NCBI GenBank assembly: GCA_030041515.1
Contig: JASHNS010000014.1
Span: forward strand, 1-64,000
Length of the DNA stretch: 64,000 nucleotides
Direction of reading: 5' to 3'
Origin: Acidobacteriaceae bacterium
GTDB lineage: Bacteria > Acidobacteriota > Terriglobia > Terriglobales > Acidobacteriaceae
A program made the translations under genes and the position numbers. Positions 25,642 to 35,079 of the stretch are shown here, in pieces. The notes under the pieces were generated by a model. That model was given only the letters and a program-made list of their open reading frames with translations. It had not been told where the DNA came from and ran no database searches. Position 1 is the stretch's first letter. Each line of letters opens with the position of its first letter.

Positions 25642-26868
25642 TCACAACTGCAAGCGCAGCCGGGCGCGAGTGGCCGCGCGGGCTACCAGCAGCATGACTA
25701 CCGTGAACACGACCGCGCGGACAAGGCCGGGCCAGCCGTAGCTCCAGCGGTCCTCCAGGAAGTTGACCCCTGCGAGCGCGGCCGCAAAGTAGTAGATGTC
25801 GGGAATTAAGTACGTCAGCAGCGTATTCGAACCCGCGGGACGCACCAGCCAGGCCCATCCTGTGCGCTTCTTCACATCGCAGATCCAATAGAGCGCAGTG
25901 AACAGCAGGCAACAGGCGGCCACGGTCCACAAAGCCCATGTCGGCGTCGCGCGAATCTTCGAGATGCCCAGCGGGCGCAGAAACCATCCCACGGCGAAGG
26001 CTGCGATCGCCATCAGGACCCCGAGTTGCATCTTCCGTGCCGGTCCAACGATGCCATCTTCGTCGAGAAAGATGAGCGACGTCACAATTCCGGCCATGAT
26101 CAGACTGGTGTGGGTGCCGTTGCCAAAGGGCCACACGTAAAGAGAAACATGGTTGATGTGGATCCAGTGAGCTGAGCAGACGCAGTTCCAGGCCACCAGG
26201 ACGGCGAGCCACACTACCGGCGCCAGGCGCCACCGGCGCGTCGGAATGTAAAGCAGGCAGACTGCGAAGTAGGCCAGTCCAATCAGGCCAAGAATCTCCG
26301 GATAGGAAAATTGGATCCAGGCTTCGCCGCCGGGCGTGGCGCGGCGAAAGTCAGCGAAAACAAAAACGAGGACCGCCAATCCCGCCGCCCGGAGACCGAA
26401 CACGGTCCGGCGGCTCACGCCGGTGTACGTATTCCAAAGCAGGATGGCCCCGCCCAGCCCGAGCAGGCCCCAGACACTCGCCGAAAGGTGCATCCGCGCT
26501 TCATCGCAATGGTCGACGTTGGCGAGAATCAGCCCGAGGGCCAGGAGCGCCGCGGAGCGCAGCACCACGTGCAGCCATAATCCGCCAATGGATGGATTCC
26601 GGCGGAGGCGATGTCTTACCGCCAGAGGCAGTGACATTCCGACAATGAACAAAAACGCCGGAAACACCATGTCGACATAGCTCATGGCGTCGACGTTGGC
26701 CGGCATATGGAAGGTCCACTTGCTCAGGCCGCCGACACCGGCGAGATCGTTCACAAAAATCATGACCGCCATGGTGAGGCCGCGAAAGATGTCGACAGAA
26801 ACCACGCGCGTACTCGTGGCAGGGCGAGCGGTTATGGCCGGAGAGGCTACTGGCGCGGCTGAAATCAT
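25642..26868 (-). CDS. HGSNAT-like membrane acyltransferase (COG4299/DUF5009 type)
   Basis: A 408-residue integral membrane protein with about ten helices. The N-terminal signature RVVSVDIFRGLTMAVMIFVN and the following MVFPAFLFIVGMSLPLA are typical of bacterial relatives of heparan-alpha-glucosaminide N-acetyltransferase. These are thought to move acyl groups across the membrane onto sugars. The start overlaps the GH18 stop by four bases (ATGA), so it is translated with a chitinase-like enzyme; acetylation of a hexosamine released in the periplasm is a reasonable inference. Confidence 0.85.
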   Translation of the reverse strand: MISAAPVASPAITARPATSTRVVSVDIFRGLTMAVMIFVNDLAGVGGLSKWTFHMPANVDAMSYVDMVFPAFLFIVGMSLPLAVRHRLRRNPSIGGLWLHVVLRSAALLALGLILANVDHCDEARMHLSASVWGLLGLGGAILLWNTYTGVSRRTVFGLRAAGLAVLVFVFADFRRATPGGEAWIQFSYPEILGLIGLAYFAVCLLYIPTRRWRLAPVVWLAVLVAWNCVCSAHWIHINHVSLYVWPFGNGTHTSLIMAGIVTSLIFLDEDGIVGPARKMQLGVLMAIAAFAVGWFLRPLGISKIRATPTWALWTVAACCLLFTALYWICDVKKRTGWAWLVRPAGSNTLLTYLIPDIYYFAAALAGVNFLEDRWSYGWPGLVRAVVFTVVMLLVARAATRARLRLQL

Positions 26869-28049
26869 TGGCCTGCCTCGGTTCCATCGCTACCCATATG
26901 GAAGGAGCGATTGATCGTTTTCAGCAGCGCGCCGGAAGCGTCGCCGCTGTACTCCCAGAACATGATGCCGCCCAGATGCATGCGTTCAACATACGCGCAT
27001 TTCAGTGTGAGCGATTCCGGATCCTCGTAGGAGACAAACTCTCTCTCCGCGGCGTTGTAAAGATAAGGGACCGAGGCGGAAGCATCCCAGTAGCGGGTGA
27101 ATCCATGATTCAGCAGCGTCCCGATATTGCTGTAGCGAGCAAAGGCATGCGGGACGGGAGACCCCTTCTGGAAAAGACCATGATTGGTGGGCGCGACATC
27201 CCCCCAAATGTGCCCATAGAAGGGCACGCCCAGGATGAGTTTGCGGGCCGGAACGCCCGCCTTCTCGAAAAGCCGCACCGAGCGATCAGCCGAGGCCTGC
27301 GCCGGATCGGCCGGATCCGCGTAGAGCGGTGCATGATTGCCGGTGATCGCCTCATCCCCCGGCTCGTAGTAGTCGTAAGCCATCAGGTTTACCGTATCGA
27401 CGGCGCGCGCAACTCGCCGCATCTCCGTGTGTTCCAGAAAGTCCTCCGAGGATCCCACAGCCACCGAGAGCAACAGTGGCCTGCCCAGTCGGCGCTCCTC
27501 GCGGCGCAAACGCCGGTGCAGGTCGGTGAGCAGCAGCGTGTAGTTTTTCTTGTCTTCCGGCCGGAATCGATTCCCGGCGCCGATCTCACCTGGAAACTCC
27601 CAGTCGATATCCAAACCATCGAGGTGATAGCGAGTCAGGAATTCGACCACGCTGTCCACAAAGCGGGACCGGCTTTGTGGCGTAAGCGCCACATCGGAGA
27701 AATTGCCGGACCAGAGCCAACCGCCGACCGAGATCAGTATCTGGAGGGAAGGATTCTCCTGCCTGAGTGCGACCAGGGTGGCCAGATTGGGTGCGTCTGC
27801 CGGATTGACAGCTACGATGCGGCCATCCTGAATGTTTGCGAAGGCATAATTGATGCGGGTCAGTTCCCGCGCCGCGATTTCGCCGGGTTGAAGGACGTGG
27901 CTCTGGGGAAAGACGTACGCGATCACCTGATTGCGACGACCACGATGCGCGGTCCCCGAAGCTGCGGCGGTCGCGCAGACTGCAATGAGCAAAGCGGCCA
28001 GGAGTATCGGCCCAAACGCAACGGTTCGGCTTCTCATGCAACTTCGCAC
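26865..28049 (-). CDS. GH18 family glycosidase (chitinase-like), secreted
   Basis: A 394-residue protein starting at GTG (28049), chosen because AGGAGGAACA lies immediately before it; an ATG four codons in has no ribosome site at useful distance. The signal peptide covers about residues 1-31. The GH18 catalytic motif DxxDxDxE is exact at Asp144, Asp147, Asp149 and Glu151 (LDGLDIDWEFPG). Other GH18 landmarks are LISVGGWLWSGNFSD and, near the end, MFWEYSGD. It should retain configuration using the substrate N-acetyl group, so a GlcNAc-containing polymer is expected. It lies 14 bases after the GH31 gene and overlaps the acyltransferase gene. Confidence 0.92.
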   Translation of the reverse strand: MRSCMRSRTVAFGPILLAALLIAVCATAAASGTAHRGRRNQVIAYVFPQSHVLQPGEIAARELTRINYAFANIQDGRIVAVNPADAPNLATLVALRQENPSLQILISVGGWLWSGNFSDVALTPQSRSRFVDSVVEFLTRYHLDGLDIDWEFPGEIGAGNRFRPEDKKNYTLLLTDLHRRLRREERRLGRPLLLSVAVGSSEDFLEHTEMRRVARAVDTVNLMAYDYYEPGDEAITGNHAPLYADPADPAQASADRSVRLFEKAGVPARKLILGVPFYGHIWGDVAPTNHGLFQKGSPVPHAFARYSNIGTLLNHGFTRYWDASASVPYLYNAAEREFVSYEDPESLTLKCAYVERMHLGGIMFWEYSGDASGALLKTINRSFHMGSDGTEAGQ

Positions 28050-28063
28050 TGTTCCTCCTCAGG

Positions 28064-31000
28064 TCAGGGAGCGCTGGTTCCCTCCTGCGCCGGCGGCGTG
28101 TCAGACTGCGCGCAGATCGCGCCGGGTGGCAATGCCAGCCGAAGGGAGAATCCCCAGTCCTTATCCGTATCGTCCGTCCTGACTGCGATTTCGTTCCAGC
28201 CTGCCCGCAAGTTCACCGTCGTCACGTCTGGCGGAGGGCCCGTCAAATCCGTAACGCCCTTCGCTTCCTCTGAACTCATCACCTTATGCTGGTTAACCCA
28301 AACGGCGATGCCTTCGTTATGCCGTACGCGCAGCTTCGCGCTGATCGCGCTCGGAGCCTCTACCCATGTGACAGCGATGGCGGCTGCATTGTCCGCGGGA
28401 TAGATCGTATACAGGTCGATCCAGGGCTGCATGGTCTGCAGAAAATCGTTTCCTCTTTCATAGTCCTGGTCGCGCGTGGCTGCCTGCCAGGTCTGCCAGG
28501 ACAACGGTTTCCCGTTCTCGCCCGTGTAGGACTGGCGCAGCGTGGCGGCGGTTACGGGCACCCTGCCAATTTCGGGAGCGTTCCCTTTCGTGAAAGGTCC
28601 AAGGAGATTCCATTGATCCAGAAGCTCGCTTCGCAAATCGATGTCGCGGGTCAATCCCTGGGGCGAGTTGCCCGCGGCCAGCGACAGCGTTGCCGTGCCG
28701 CGCAGATGGTAGAGCGGATGTTGCGTCGCCTGCATGAACGGCAGCCAGGCCCAGGATATGCGCCTGTCCCGAGGCAGCGCGAAGCGCTTCTCGGCCAGCC
28801 CGGACACCTTGAGGTCCAGCGAGGCTTCGGCTGCGGATGACGGCGTCAGGACTCGAACCAGCAATCCCGCGCGGTAGCCGCTGATGTCGGTCGGAGTGTC
28901 ATAAGGATTGTGATCGCGCGGCACATCCTGCGCCATCAATCCTTCATCGGTCTTGCGCAGCCTGACGCTTGCGCTCAGGGAGGCATCGGCCAGCGCAAAT
29001 GCGGCGGCTCTCGCCTGCTCGCTCGTATATTTCTGCAGCTCGGATCGAATTGCTGACTGCTCCTCATCAGCAGACACCATGCCCGCCTGCACGCTCTGCA
29101 AACTTGCTGGGCCAAACTCCTGTTCGGCGTTGCTCAGCAGGGTTTGCAGATGAAGAAGTTCAGCCTGCAGCGCGAATTTCCAGCCGGCACGGATTTCTCC
29201 CGCGCCTGCGAGAGCCCGCTGCACGACCGCGATTCGATCGATGATGAGGGGAATCATCGCCCGCACGTCTTCCGTTCCGGAAAACTGGACGTTGACCTGG
29301 ACTTGTTTCCGAATCGACGCCTCCGGTAAACGGACCTCGGTCGTGGCAGTAACCGGATCGTAGCTGTATCCAGGGACAGCCGCTGGCGACTCGGGCACCT
29401 TTGTGCCATCGGCCGTCACCGTTGCCGGATGGGCGGTTACCGGCAGTTGCAGCACGATCCGGCGAGAAGAGGGTTGTCCCGCATAACTGCCCTTCGTCGG
29501 GCCGATCGCGAGATTCACGCTGTCCGCTCCTGCGTTCCGGTAATGCAGCGGAGTGAGGGCGTACGCCCCGTGAAGATACGCGGGCGAGGTTCCGTCATCT
29601 TCATACATTGTGAATGCGCCGTCCGGCCCCGGATACACCCTCACCACCAGCGGATTCGACGGACGCGCCGCCATGCGCGAAGTGACCTTCTGCATTGGCA
29701 AAGGCACGCCGCCGAGCGCATACACCGGGATCTCGTCGTCTGTCGCCAGGACCGTGCGGTCGCCGGAATCGTTCACGCGTTCGCCGGTCAGCAGATTCCA
29801 CCATGTTCCAGCCGGGAACCACATATCAGTTGCGCCCAGCCACGCCTTCCCCATCCCACGCGTGACGATGGGCGCCACCAGCAGGTTCGGGCCGAACTCA
29901 TATTCCTCAGGATGTGTGTACGCCTGGCCCTCCGCGGGATAGCCGAGATACAAGGGCCGCGACAAAGGCATGGATGTTGTCCAGGTGAGGTACGCCGATG
30001 AGTAGATGTAGGGCATCAGCTGGTCGCGAAGATCATAAGCTCGCCGCGATGCTGCTTCGACCCGCTCGCCGTAATACCACGGGACTCGGTAATTGCCGAA
30101 CTCGTTTTCCCCGTGGGTGCGAAAGACCGGGCTCAGCGCTCCAAACTGCACCCAGCGCGTGAAAAGCTCGGGGTTGGGGATCTTCAGGCGAAAGCCGCTG
30201 ATGTCGTTGGACCAGTAATCGGCCCCGACATTGCCCGCCGTGGCTGTAAATAGAACCTCAAAACGCAGAGTTCGCCATAGCGACGATGTATCCCCTGAAA
30301 ACCAGACAGGATAGCGCTGGTCGCCCCAGCCACCCCATCGGCTGAAGGAGGCGCCACGCCGTCCTGTCCCCGGGCGGCCGATGTTCCAGAAGTCCAGAGC
30401 GTTGTCCCATGCAAGGTGAATCCCGCCGTCGAGCCACCAGAAATCCACCCCCTGCTTCTCCAGCGGATCCAGCAGCAGCTTGTAGTAATTCCGCATGAAC
30501 GTCTCGTTCGTGTCGTCGAACGGAATCACTTTCTGTGTCGCGGGATTCAGTCCGAGCGCCTTCGACAAGGCGTCATACTGGCTATACCATGGGCCAACGC
30601 CGTCGTTCGGATGCCAGTTGAGCGTAACGTGCAGCTGGCGATCGTGCATCCACTGGAGCATGGCCGCGGGATGGGGAATCAACTGCTTATTCCAGTCCAG
30701 CGCGCCCCAGTGCGGGGTGGTGTGCCAGCCCATGTCCATCACCAGCACATCGAGCGGGAACTGATGGGCGTCATAGTCCAGAACGAGTTGCTGGAACTGG
30801 TCCTGCGTGAAGCTGTAATATCTGGAGCGCCACGATCCCAGCATGTAGCGCGGCGGCAACGGAACCCGCCCGCTGATCGTTGTCAGATCGGTGAGGGCGG
30901 TTGTATACCCATCCAGGCCGTAGCCGAAGAAATACCAGTCGTCGCGCTCATTTGTCGGCCGAGGCCTCATCCAGGGGTTTGCTCCGTCGCTCAGCAGAAA

Positions 31001-31540
31001 CGTATCGTCGCGATACAGGAACCATCCATCCCGCGATACCACACCATCCGGGAGCGGCTCGGCCCCGCTGGCTCCGTCAAGGTTTTCCAGCGTCCCGCCC
31101 AGATTGCCTTTCTGTTGATCGCCCGGATGCCAGGTCTGCCATTCCCCATCGCCCTTCCTGAAGGCGACGGACAAATTGGTCTCCTCGAAGCCCCGCGAGC
31201 CGCCGGTCCAGGTCAGCTTCATGCGGGAGGTCTCGATGCTCAGCTTTCCTGCGGCGCGGCTTACCGTAAACGGCGGCGCAGTCACATCCCGCTCCCATGC
31301 GAAATACGATCGCTGGTCAATGAATTTCGCGTCGTTCGAGTACTCCATGCGAATCAGCGTGGGCGTGATCACAGTGAAGCGTGCATTGCCGTCGACGACT
31401 GGGTTCTTCTGCTCCGGCTGTTGCGCAGCAGCCGGAACCAGGCCAGCCACGAGAAGCGCGGCGATCAGGAGCAGTTTGGTCATTGCACTTTGCCAGGCAA
31501 GCGACTGAGCATTGCCACGGTGATGAAACGATGTTCGCAT
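28064..31540 (-). CDS. GH31 family alpha-glycosidase with long C-terminal extension, secreted
   Basis: A 1158-residue protein. The ATG at 31540 follows AAGGACG; a second ATG at 31483 begins the signal peptide proper (LLLIAALLVAGLVPAAAQ) but has no ribosome site. The frame is open to a TTG at 31795. The N-terminal mutarotase-like sandwich is followed by the barrel; the expected nucleophile is Asp371 in DFWWLDGG, which departs from the common WxDMNE form, and the acid/base is Asp446 in YWSNDISGF. Beyond about residue 740 there are some 400 extra residues: a helical stretch, then a beta-sandwich-like part ending with GWNEIAVRTDD and WGFSLRLALP. Substrate may be alpha-glucoside or alpha-xyloside. 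Confidence 0.88.
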   Translation of the reverse strand: MRTSFHHRGNAQSLAWQSAMTKLLLIAALLVAGLVPAAAQQPEQKNPVVDGNARFTVITPTLIRMEYSNDAKFIDQRSYFAWERDVTAPPFTVSRAAGKLSIETSRMKLTWTGGSRGFEETNLSVAFRKGDGEWQTWHPGDQQKGNLGGTLENLDGASGAEPLPDGVVSRDGWFLYRDDTFLLSDGANPWMRPRPTNERDDWYFFGYGLDGYTTALTDLTTISGRVPLPPRYMLGSWRSRYYSFTQDQFQQLVLDYDAHQFPLDVLVMDMGWHTTPHWGALDWNKQLIPHPAAMLQWMHDRQLHVTLNWHPNDGVGPWYSQYDALSKALGLNPATQKVIPFDDTNETFMRNYYKLLLDPLEKQGVDFWWLDGGIHLAWDNALDFWNIGRPGTGRRGASFSRWGGWGDQRYPVWFSGDTSSLWRTLRFEVLFTATAGNVGADYWSNDISGFRLKIPNPELFTRWVQFGALSPVFRTHGENEFGNYRVPWYYGERVEAASRRAYDLRDQLMPYIYSSAYLTWTTSMPLSRPLYLGYPAEGQAYTHPEEYEFGPNLLVAPIVTRGMGKAWLGATDMWFPAGTWWNLLTGERVNDSGDRTVLATDDEIPVYALGGVPLPMQKVTSRMAARPSNPLVVRVYPGPDGAFTMYEDDGTSPAYLHGAYALTPLHYRNAGADSVNLAIGPTKGSYAGQPSSRRIVLQLPVTAHPATVTADGTKVPESPAAVPGYSYDPVTATTEVRLPEASIRKQVQVNVQFSGTEDVRAMIPLIIDRIAVVQRALAGAGEIRAGWKFALQAELLHLQTLLSNAEQEFGPASLQSVQAGMVSADEEQSAIRSELQKYTSEQARAAAFALADASLSASVRLRKTDEGLMAQDVPRDHNPYDTPTDISGYRAGLLVRVLTPSSAAEASLDLKVSGLAEKRFALPRDRRISWAWLPFMQATQHPLYHLRGTATLSLAAGNSPQGLTRDIDLRSELLDQWNLLGPFTKGNAPEIGRVPVTAATLRQSYTGENGKPLSWQTWQAATRDQDYERGNDFLQTMQPWIDLYTIYPADNAAAIAVTWVEAPSAISAKLRVRHNEGIAVWVNQHKVMSSEEAKGVTDLTGPPPDVTTVNLRAGWNEIAVRTDDTDKDWGFSLRLALPPGAICAQSDTPPAQEGTSAP

Positions 31541-31646
31541 TGCGCTTCGTCCTTCAGGAGTTGTCCAGATCACACAGCCAACACGATAGCAGGATGAACA
31601 AATCTCTACTTCGAGAGCAGCCCCGGCATTTCGACAGCCGAAGCCG

Positions 31647-31671
31647 GTTGCCATTGAGTTTCGGTGGCAAC
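31647..31671. repeat. Inverted repeat upstream of GH31 gene
   Basis: GTTGCCA at 31647-31653 and TGGCAAC at 31665-31671 form a perfect 7-base inverted repeat with an 11-base spacer, about 110 bases before the GH31 start. It could be a repressor site. No clear promoter boxes were found next to it. Confidence 0.25.
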
Positions 31672-31788
31672 GCGCCCCGCAGCATCGGAGTCGCGCCGGT
31701 CTGTCATCATCGATAGTTGCAGTCTGCCTCGGCAGGTTCTGATTCTTCTGGCCGGCTACGCGATCGGCATGGGGTGGAAGGGGAAGTG

Positions 31789-32609
31789 GTGACAAGCGGA
31801 GTTACTGAAGCCCGCAGCGCGTCCGAGTTGCGGCGAGAGATCAGCGCCCGCAACCAGGCACGCGCGCAGCACTACAGCATGAGATCTCCTGGGGCGCATC
31901 GGCGAGCGTAATCTTCGATGGCTCAGACGGCATCCACGGCAACTTTCTTCCCGGGTCGTGGACTCGGATCTGCAATCATCCTGCCTGGCGGAAGCGCCTG
32001 GAAAAAGCCTACTCAGCCAGCCGCTACGTCCCGCGGACGCAGGACCGTAAACGATTCGAACTGGATTGTGCCACCAGCTCCGATGCTCTCCTCATGAACA
32101 TCTTCTGTTATCCGCGCCTGCTGAGCCGGCTTCGAGTGTGTGCCTTGCTGGGCATCGAACCAGGTCTGACGCCGGAGTTCGGCTTCCGCCCGGCCATACC
32201 TCTGACCAACGGCCGTACGGACCGAACCGAAATGGACATGAAGCTCGGTCCTCTGCTGGTCGAAGCCAAGCTCACGGAATCCGGCTTCCAGCGGGCTCCG
32301 CTGGGGCTGCTGTCCCGTTATCGCGACGTGAACGAAGCGTTCGATGCCGAGCTGCTGCCGCTGCGCGACGGCGTCGTACACTCGTGGCAACTGATTCGCG
32401 GAGTGCTGGCGGCCCATGCGACCGGCGGCTCATTTTTCGTGTTCTGCGACCGGCGGCGGCCGGATCTCATCGACCGCTGGTTTGAAGTGATGCACGCCGT
32501 GACCGACAGCTCGCTGCGGACCCGGTTGGGAATCCTCACCTGGCAGGAAATCGCAGAAACAGTGCCAAAATCGGTCCGTAGATTCCTGGGCGAGAAGTAT
32601 GGCTTCTGA
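31789..32609 (+). pseudogene. PD-(D/E)XK-like nuclease-family gene with an apparent one-base frameshift
   Basis: The 3' part is an intact open frame from an internal ATG at 32094 (171 residues) with MDMKLGPLLVEAKLTE, a D...ExK arrangement typical of restriction-endonuclease-fold proteins. Reading upstream in the same frame gives a further protein-like stretch (WGASASVIFDGSDGIHGNF, FELDCATSSDALLMNIFCYP) but no ATG, GTG or TTG codon before a stop at 31806. The neighbouring frame does contain a GTG at 31789 with GGAAGGGG ahead of it and ends in ARNQARAQHYS. Joining the two needs one extra base near 31878. The gene is therefore either a recent pseudogene or has a sequencing error. It overlaps the polymerase gene by 11 bases. 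Family assignment is from memory of similar Acidobacteriota and Bacteroidota proteins. Confidence 0.6.
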
Positions 32610-33879
32610 GACTGAACCACGCCTGCGCTGGCTGCTCCTCGATCTGAACTCCTACTTTGCTTCCGTCGAGCAGGAACTCCGCCCGGAGCTGCGCGGGCGT
32701 CCGATCGCCGTCGTTCCTGTGGTGGCCGATACGACGTGCGCCATCGCGGCCAGCTACGAAGCCAAAGCGTTTGGCGTGCGCACCGGAACGCGAGTCGGCG
32801 ACGCGAAGCGGATGTGTCCCGACATCGAGCTGGTCGAAGCCCGGCACGACGTCTATGTCGATTACCACAACCGAATCGTCGAAGCCGTCGAGCGCTGCGT
32901 GCCGGTATCGGCGGTGCTGTCGATCGACGAGATGGCGTCGAGCCTGATCGGCCGCGAACAGCCGCTTTCTGCCGCGCTCGATCTGGCAAAACGCATCAAA
33001 GCCTCCATTCGGGACAGGGTTGGGACGACACTGCGCTGCTCGATCGGGCTTGCCCCGAATCGCTATCTCGCGAAGATCGCTTCGGACATGCAGAAACCGG
33101 ACGGGCTGGTGGCCCTGACTTCGGACCAGCTTCCCTCGGCGCTGACCAAACTGACTTTACGCGACCTGCCCGGCGTAGGCGCCCGGATGGAGAAGCGCCT
33201 CCACGATCAGGGCATTGGCACGATGCCGCAGTTACTGGGACTGAACCGCGAGCAGCTGAACGATGCCTGGGGCAGCATCAACGGCGAGAAGCTCTGGTAC
33301 TGGCTGCGCGGCGAAGACTTTCAGGATCCGGAGCTCGAACATCAGAAGTCGATCAGCCAGAGCCATGTGCTGCCACCCGAGCTTCGCACGGAGGAGGGCT
33401 GCTACGCCGTCGCCCACAAGCTGCTGCACAAAGCGGCCATGCGGCTCAGAACCGCGCGGCTCTGGACGACCCACCTCTCGCTGACGATCAAATACGCAAC
33501 AGCGCGCGGCGAATCCCGGCACTCCTCGGGAATCCATCAGTCGGTGTGGTCGGAGGGCCTGCCTGTGATTGAATGCCAGGACAATCAGACGCTGATCGAA
33601 ACTCTGCAAAAGCTCTGGGCCAGACGTCCACGGGATGAGCAGCATCGCAGGCCGTTTTATGTCGGCGTCTGGCTTGGAAACCTCGTGCCGGACCACTTGC
33701 ACACGCTGAGCCTGTTCTCGAGCCTCGATACGGAAACGAAGCGGTCCCGGCTGACGAGCACGATGGACGCGCTGAATCAAAAATATGGAACCGCGACGCT
33801 GTTTTCGGCGAGCATGTTGCTGGCGCGTGCCGCCGCCCCCACACGAATTGCTTTCACCAACATTCCGGATCTCTTTTGA
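32599..33879 (+). CDS. Y-family (DinB-like) DNA polymerase
   Basis: A 426-residue translesion polymerase candidate. The catalytic metal site is formed by LLLDLNSYFASVEQ (residues about 12-25) and SIDEM (about 113-117). The palm and fingers signature GRPIAVVPV, ASYEAKAFGVRTGT and CSIGLAPNRYLAKIASDMQKPDG are all present, and the thumb has a helix-hairpin-helix-like LRDLPGVGARMEKRL. The C-terminal little-finger region continues to the end, with no clamp-binding motif that I can identify with certainty. The ATG is inside the end of the preceding nuclease-like gene, so the two are probably cotranscribed. It is a variant of DinB rather than the standard housekeeping Pol IV, judging by divergent loops. 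Confidence 0.88.
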   Translation: MASETEPRLRWLLLDLNSYFASVEQELRPELRGRPIAVVPVVADTTCAIAASYEAKAFGVRTGTRVGDAKRMCPDIELVEARHDVYVDYHNRIVEAVERCVPVSAVLSIDEMASSLIGREQPLSAALDLAKRIKASIRDRVGTTLRCSIGLAPNRYLAKIASDMQKPDGLVALTSDQLPSALTKLTLRDLPGVGARMEKRLHDQGIGTMPQLLGLNREQLNDAWGSINGEKLWYWLRGEDFQDPELEHQKSISQSHVLPPELRTEEGCYAVAHKLLHKAAMRLRTARLWTTHLSLTIKYATARGESRHSSGIHQSVWSEGLPVIECQDNQTLIETLQKLWARRPRDEQHRRPFYVGVWLGNLVPDHLHTLSLFSSLDTETKRSRLTSTMDALNQKYGTATLFSASMLLARAAAPTRIAFTNIPDLF

Positions 33880-33996
33880 GCCGGCAAAAGCTTTGTGAGG
33901 CGAATCGGCTGATCCTGGGAACTCTGCCTGTAAGGAGTAAGATTCCACCGTCGCTGCCTCCGGAAAACTACCCGCTACAAGGTACGTTCCGGCGTA

Positions 33997-34006
33997 AAAC
34001 GATCAT
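33997..34006. promoter_or_regulatory. AAACGATCAT motif, copy shared with other promoters of the locus
   Basis: AAACGATCAT is identical here and at 37192-37201, and nearly so at 51132-51141. Here it lies about 70 bases upstream of the -35 box of the lactonase promoter. Candidate operator. Confidence 0.35.
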
Positions 34007-34076
34007 CTGTACTTGCTTTAGTAACGGACAGACACCTTTTAAAACCCGCTGTTCTGCCCCAATCAATCGTCCTGGC

Positions 34077-34106
34077 TTGACAGCGGCGAGAGGCAGACCG
34101 TATACG
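34077..34106 (+). promoter_or_regulatory. Probable sigma-70-type promoter of the lactonase-uxuA-SDR operon
   Basis: TTGACA at 34077-34082 and TATACG at 34101-34106 are separated by 18 bases. The leader before the ATG at 34129 would be about 15 bases, and a purine-rich GGAGGGGG lies at the predicted transcript start. Confidence 0.5.
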
Positions 34107-34128
34107 GAGGGGGCAGCTCGTTCACCGC

Positions 34129-35079
34129 ATGCCTATGGAAATGGAAATCATCGCCGACGATGGCAACCTGTGTGGGGAAGGTCCACTCTGGGACGAGAAA
34201 GCACGCACCTTGTACTGGACCGACATCACCGGCCGGCGATTCTATCGTTACCTCTGGAACGAGCGGCGGCGCGAACGGCTCAGCAGTGACTTCCTGGTGG
34301 GCGGTTTTTGCCAGCAGCACGACGGCGGTTTTCTGGTCACCAGCAGCCGGGGCATCTGGCTATGGCAGCCAGGAGATCCGGCCACCTTGATGGCCACTGA
34401 GGCCGACGGACAGGAATGCGTGATGAACGACTGCGCAGCCGATCCGGAAGGCCGGGTGTACTCGGGATCGTTCCATCTGGACGACAACGGAAACTCCGCG
34501 CCCAGCTTTCTGTTCCGAGTGGATACGGATGGGTCGGTTCACGTGGCCGACGAAGGAATTCGTTTCTCCAATGGTTTGGCGTTTTCTCCGGATGCCAGCG
34601 TCCTGTACTTCGCGGACACGGCCGCGCGTTGCATCTATCGCTATGCCTGGCGACGGAACGATGGCCTTCTCAGCGATCGCCGCGTGCTGGCCCGGATTGA
34701 CCCCGCCGAGGGCGTCCCGGATGGGTTGGCCGTGGACGCGGAAGGCTTCATCTGGTGCGCTCACTGGTTTGGCGGATGCCTGACTCGCTACGACCCGGAT
34801 GGCAAGCGCGAGCGGAAGGTGAGGGTGCCGGCCAGCCAGTCGTCCTCGCTTGTCTTTGGCGGCCCGGATCTGGATGAAATCTACATCACTTCGGCAGCGA
34901 AGCCTGACTCTTTGATCCTGGCGCCCGCTGGGTACGATCCCGCACAGGTTTTCTCCGGCGGTCCTGTTTACCGCTTCCGCTGCGGCATCCAGGGACAATT
35001 GAAGCATCGCTCGCGCATTTCCCGCGCCCTGCCGGCGGCAACACAAGAGGACAGCGGAACGGGCAGAAAGGAATCATGA
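34129..35079 (+). CDS. SMP-30/gluconolactonase family sugar lactonase
   Basis: A 316-residue six-bladed propeller enzyme, cytoplasmic (no signal peptide). Family landmarks: the metal-ligand Glu in CGEGPLWDE (about residue 17), the NDCAADPEG segment, and the metal-ligand Asp region LAFSPDASVLYFADT. It should hydrolyse an aldonolactone to the sugar acid. Three ATG codons lie close together at the start (34129, 34135, 34141), and which is used is unclear. The stop overlaps the start of the mannonate dehydratase gene by four bases, so its product probably lies on the same sugar-acid route. Confidence 0.88.
   Translation: MPMEMEIIADDGNLCGEGPLWDEKARTLYWTDITGRRFYRYLWNERRRERLSSDFLVGGFCQQHDGGFLVTSSRGIWLWQPGDPATLMATEADGQECVMNDCAADPEGRVYSGSFHLDDNGNSAPSFLFRVDTDGSVHVADEGIRFSNGLAFSPDASVLYFADTAARCIYRYAWRRNDGLLSDRRVLARIDPAEGVPDGLAVDAEGFIWCAHWFGGCLTRYDPDGKRERKVRVPASQSSSLVFGGPDLDEIYITSAAKPDSLILAPAGYDPAQVFSGGPVYRFRCGIQGQLKHRSRISRALPAATQEDSGTGRKES

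Noticed and set aside
26868-28403. Open frame of 511 codons opposite the GH18 gene
   Set aside because: The GH18 catalytic motif is on the minus strand, and the plus-strand frame is composed of shadow codons.
32094-32609. The internal ATG as the true start of the nuclease-like protein
   Set aside because: Protein-like sequence continues upstream in the same frame, which suggests that the gene begins earlier and is frameshifted.
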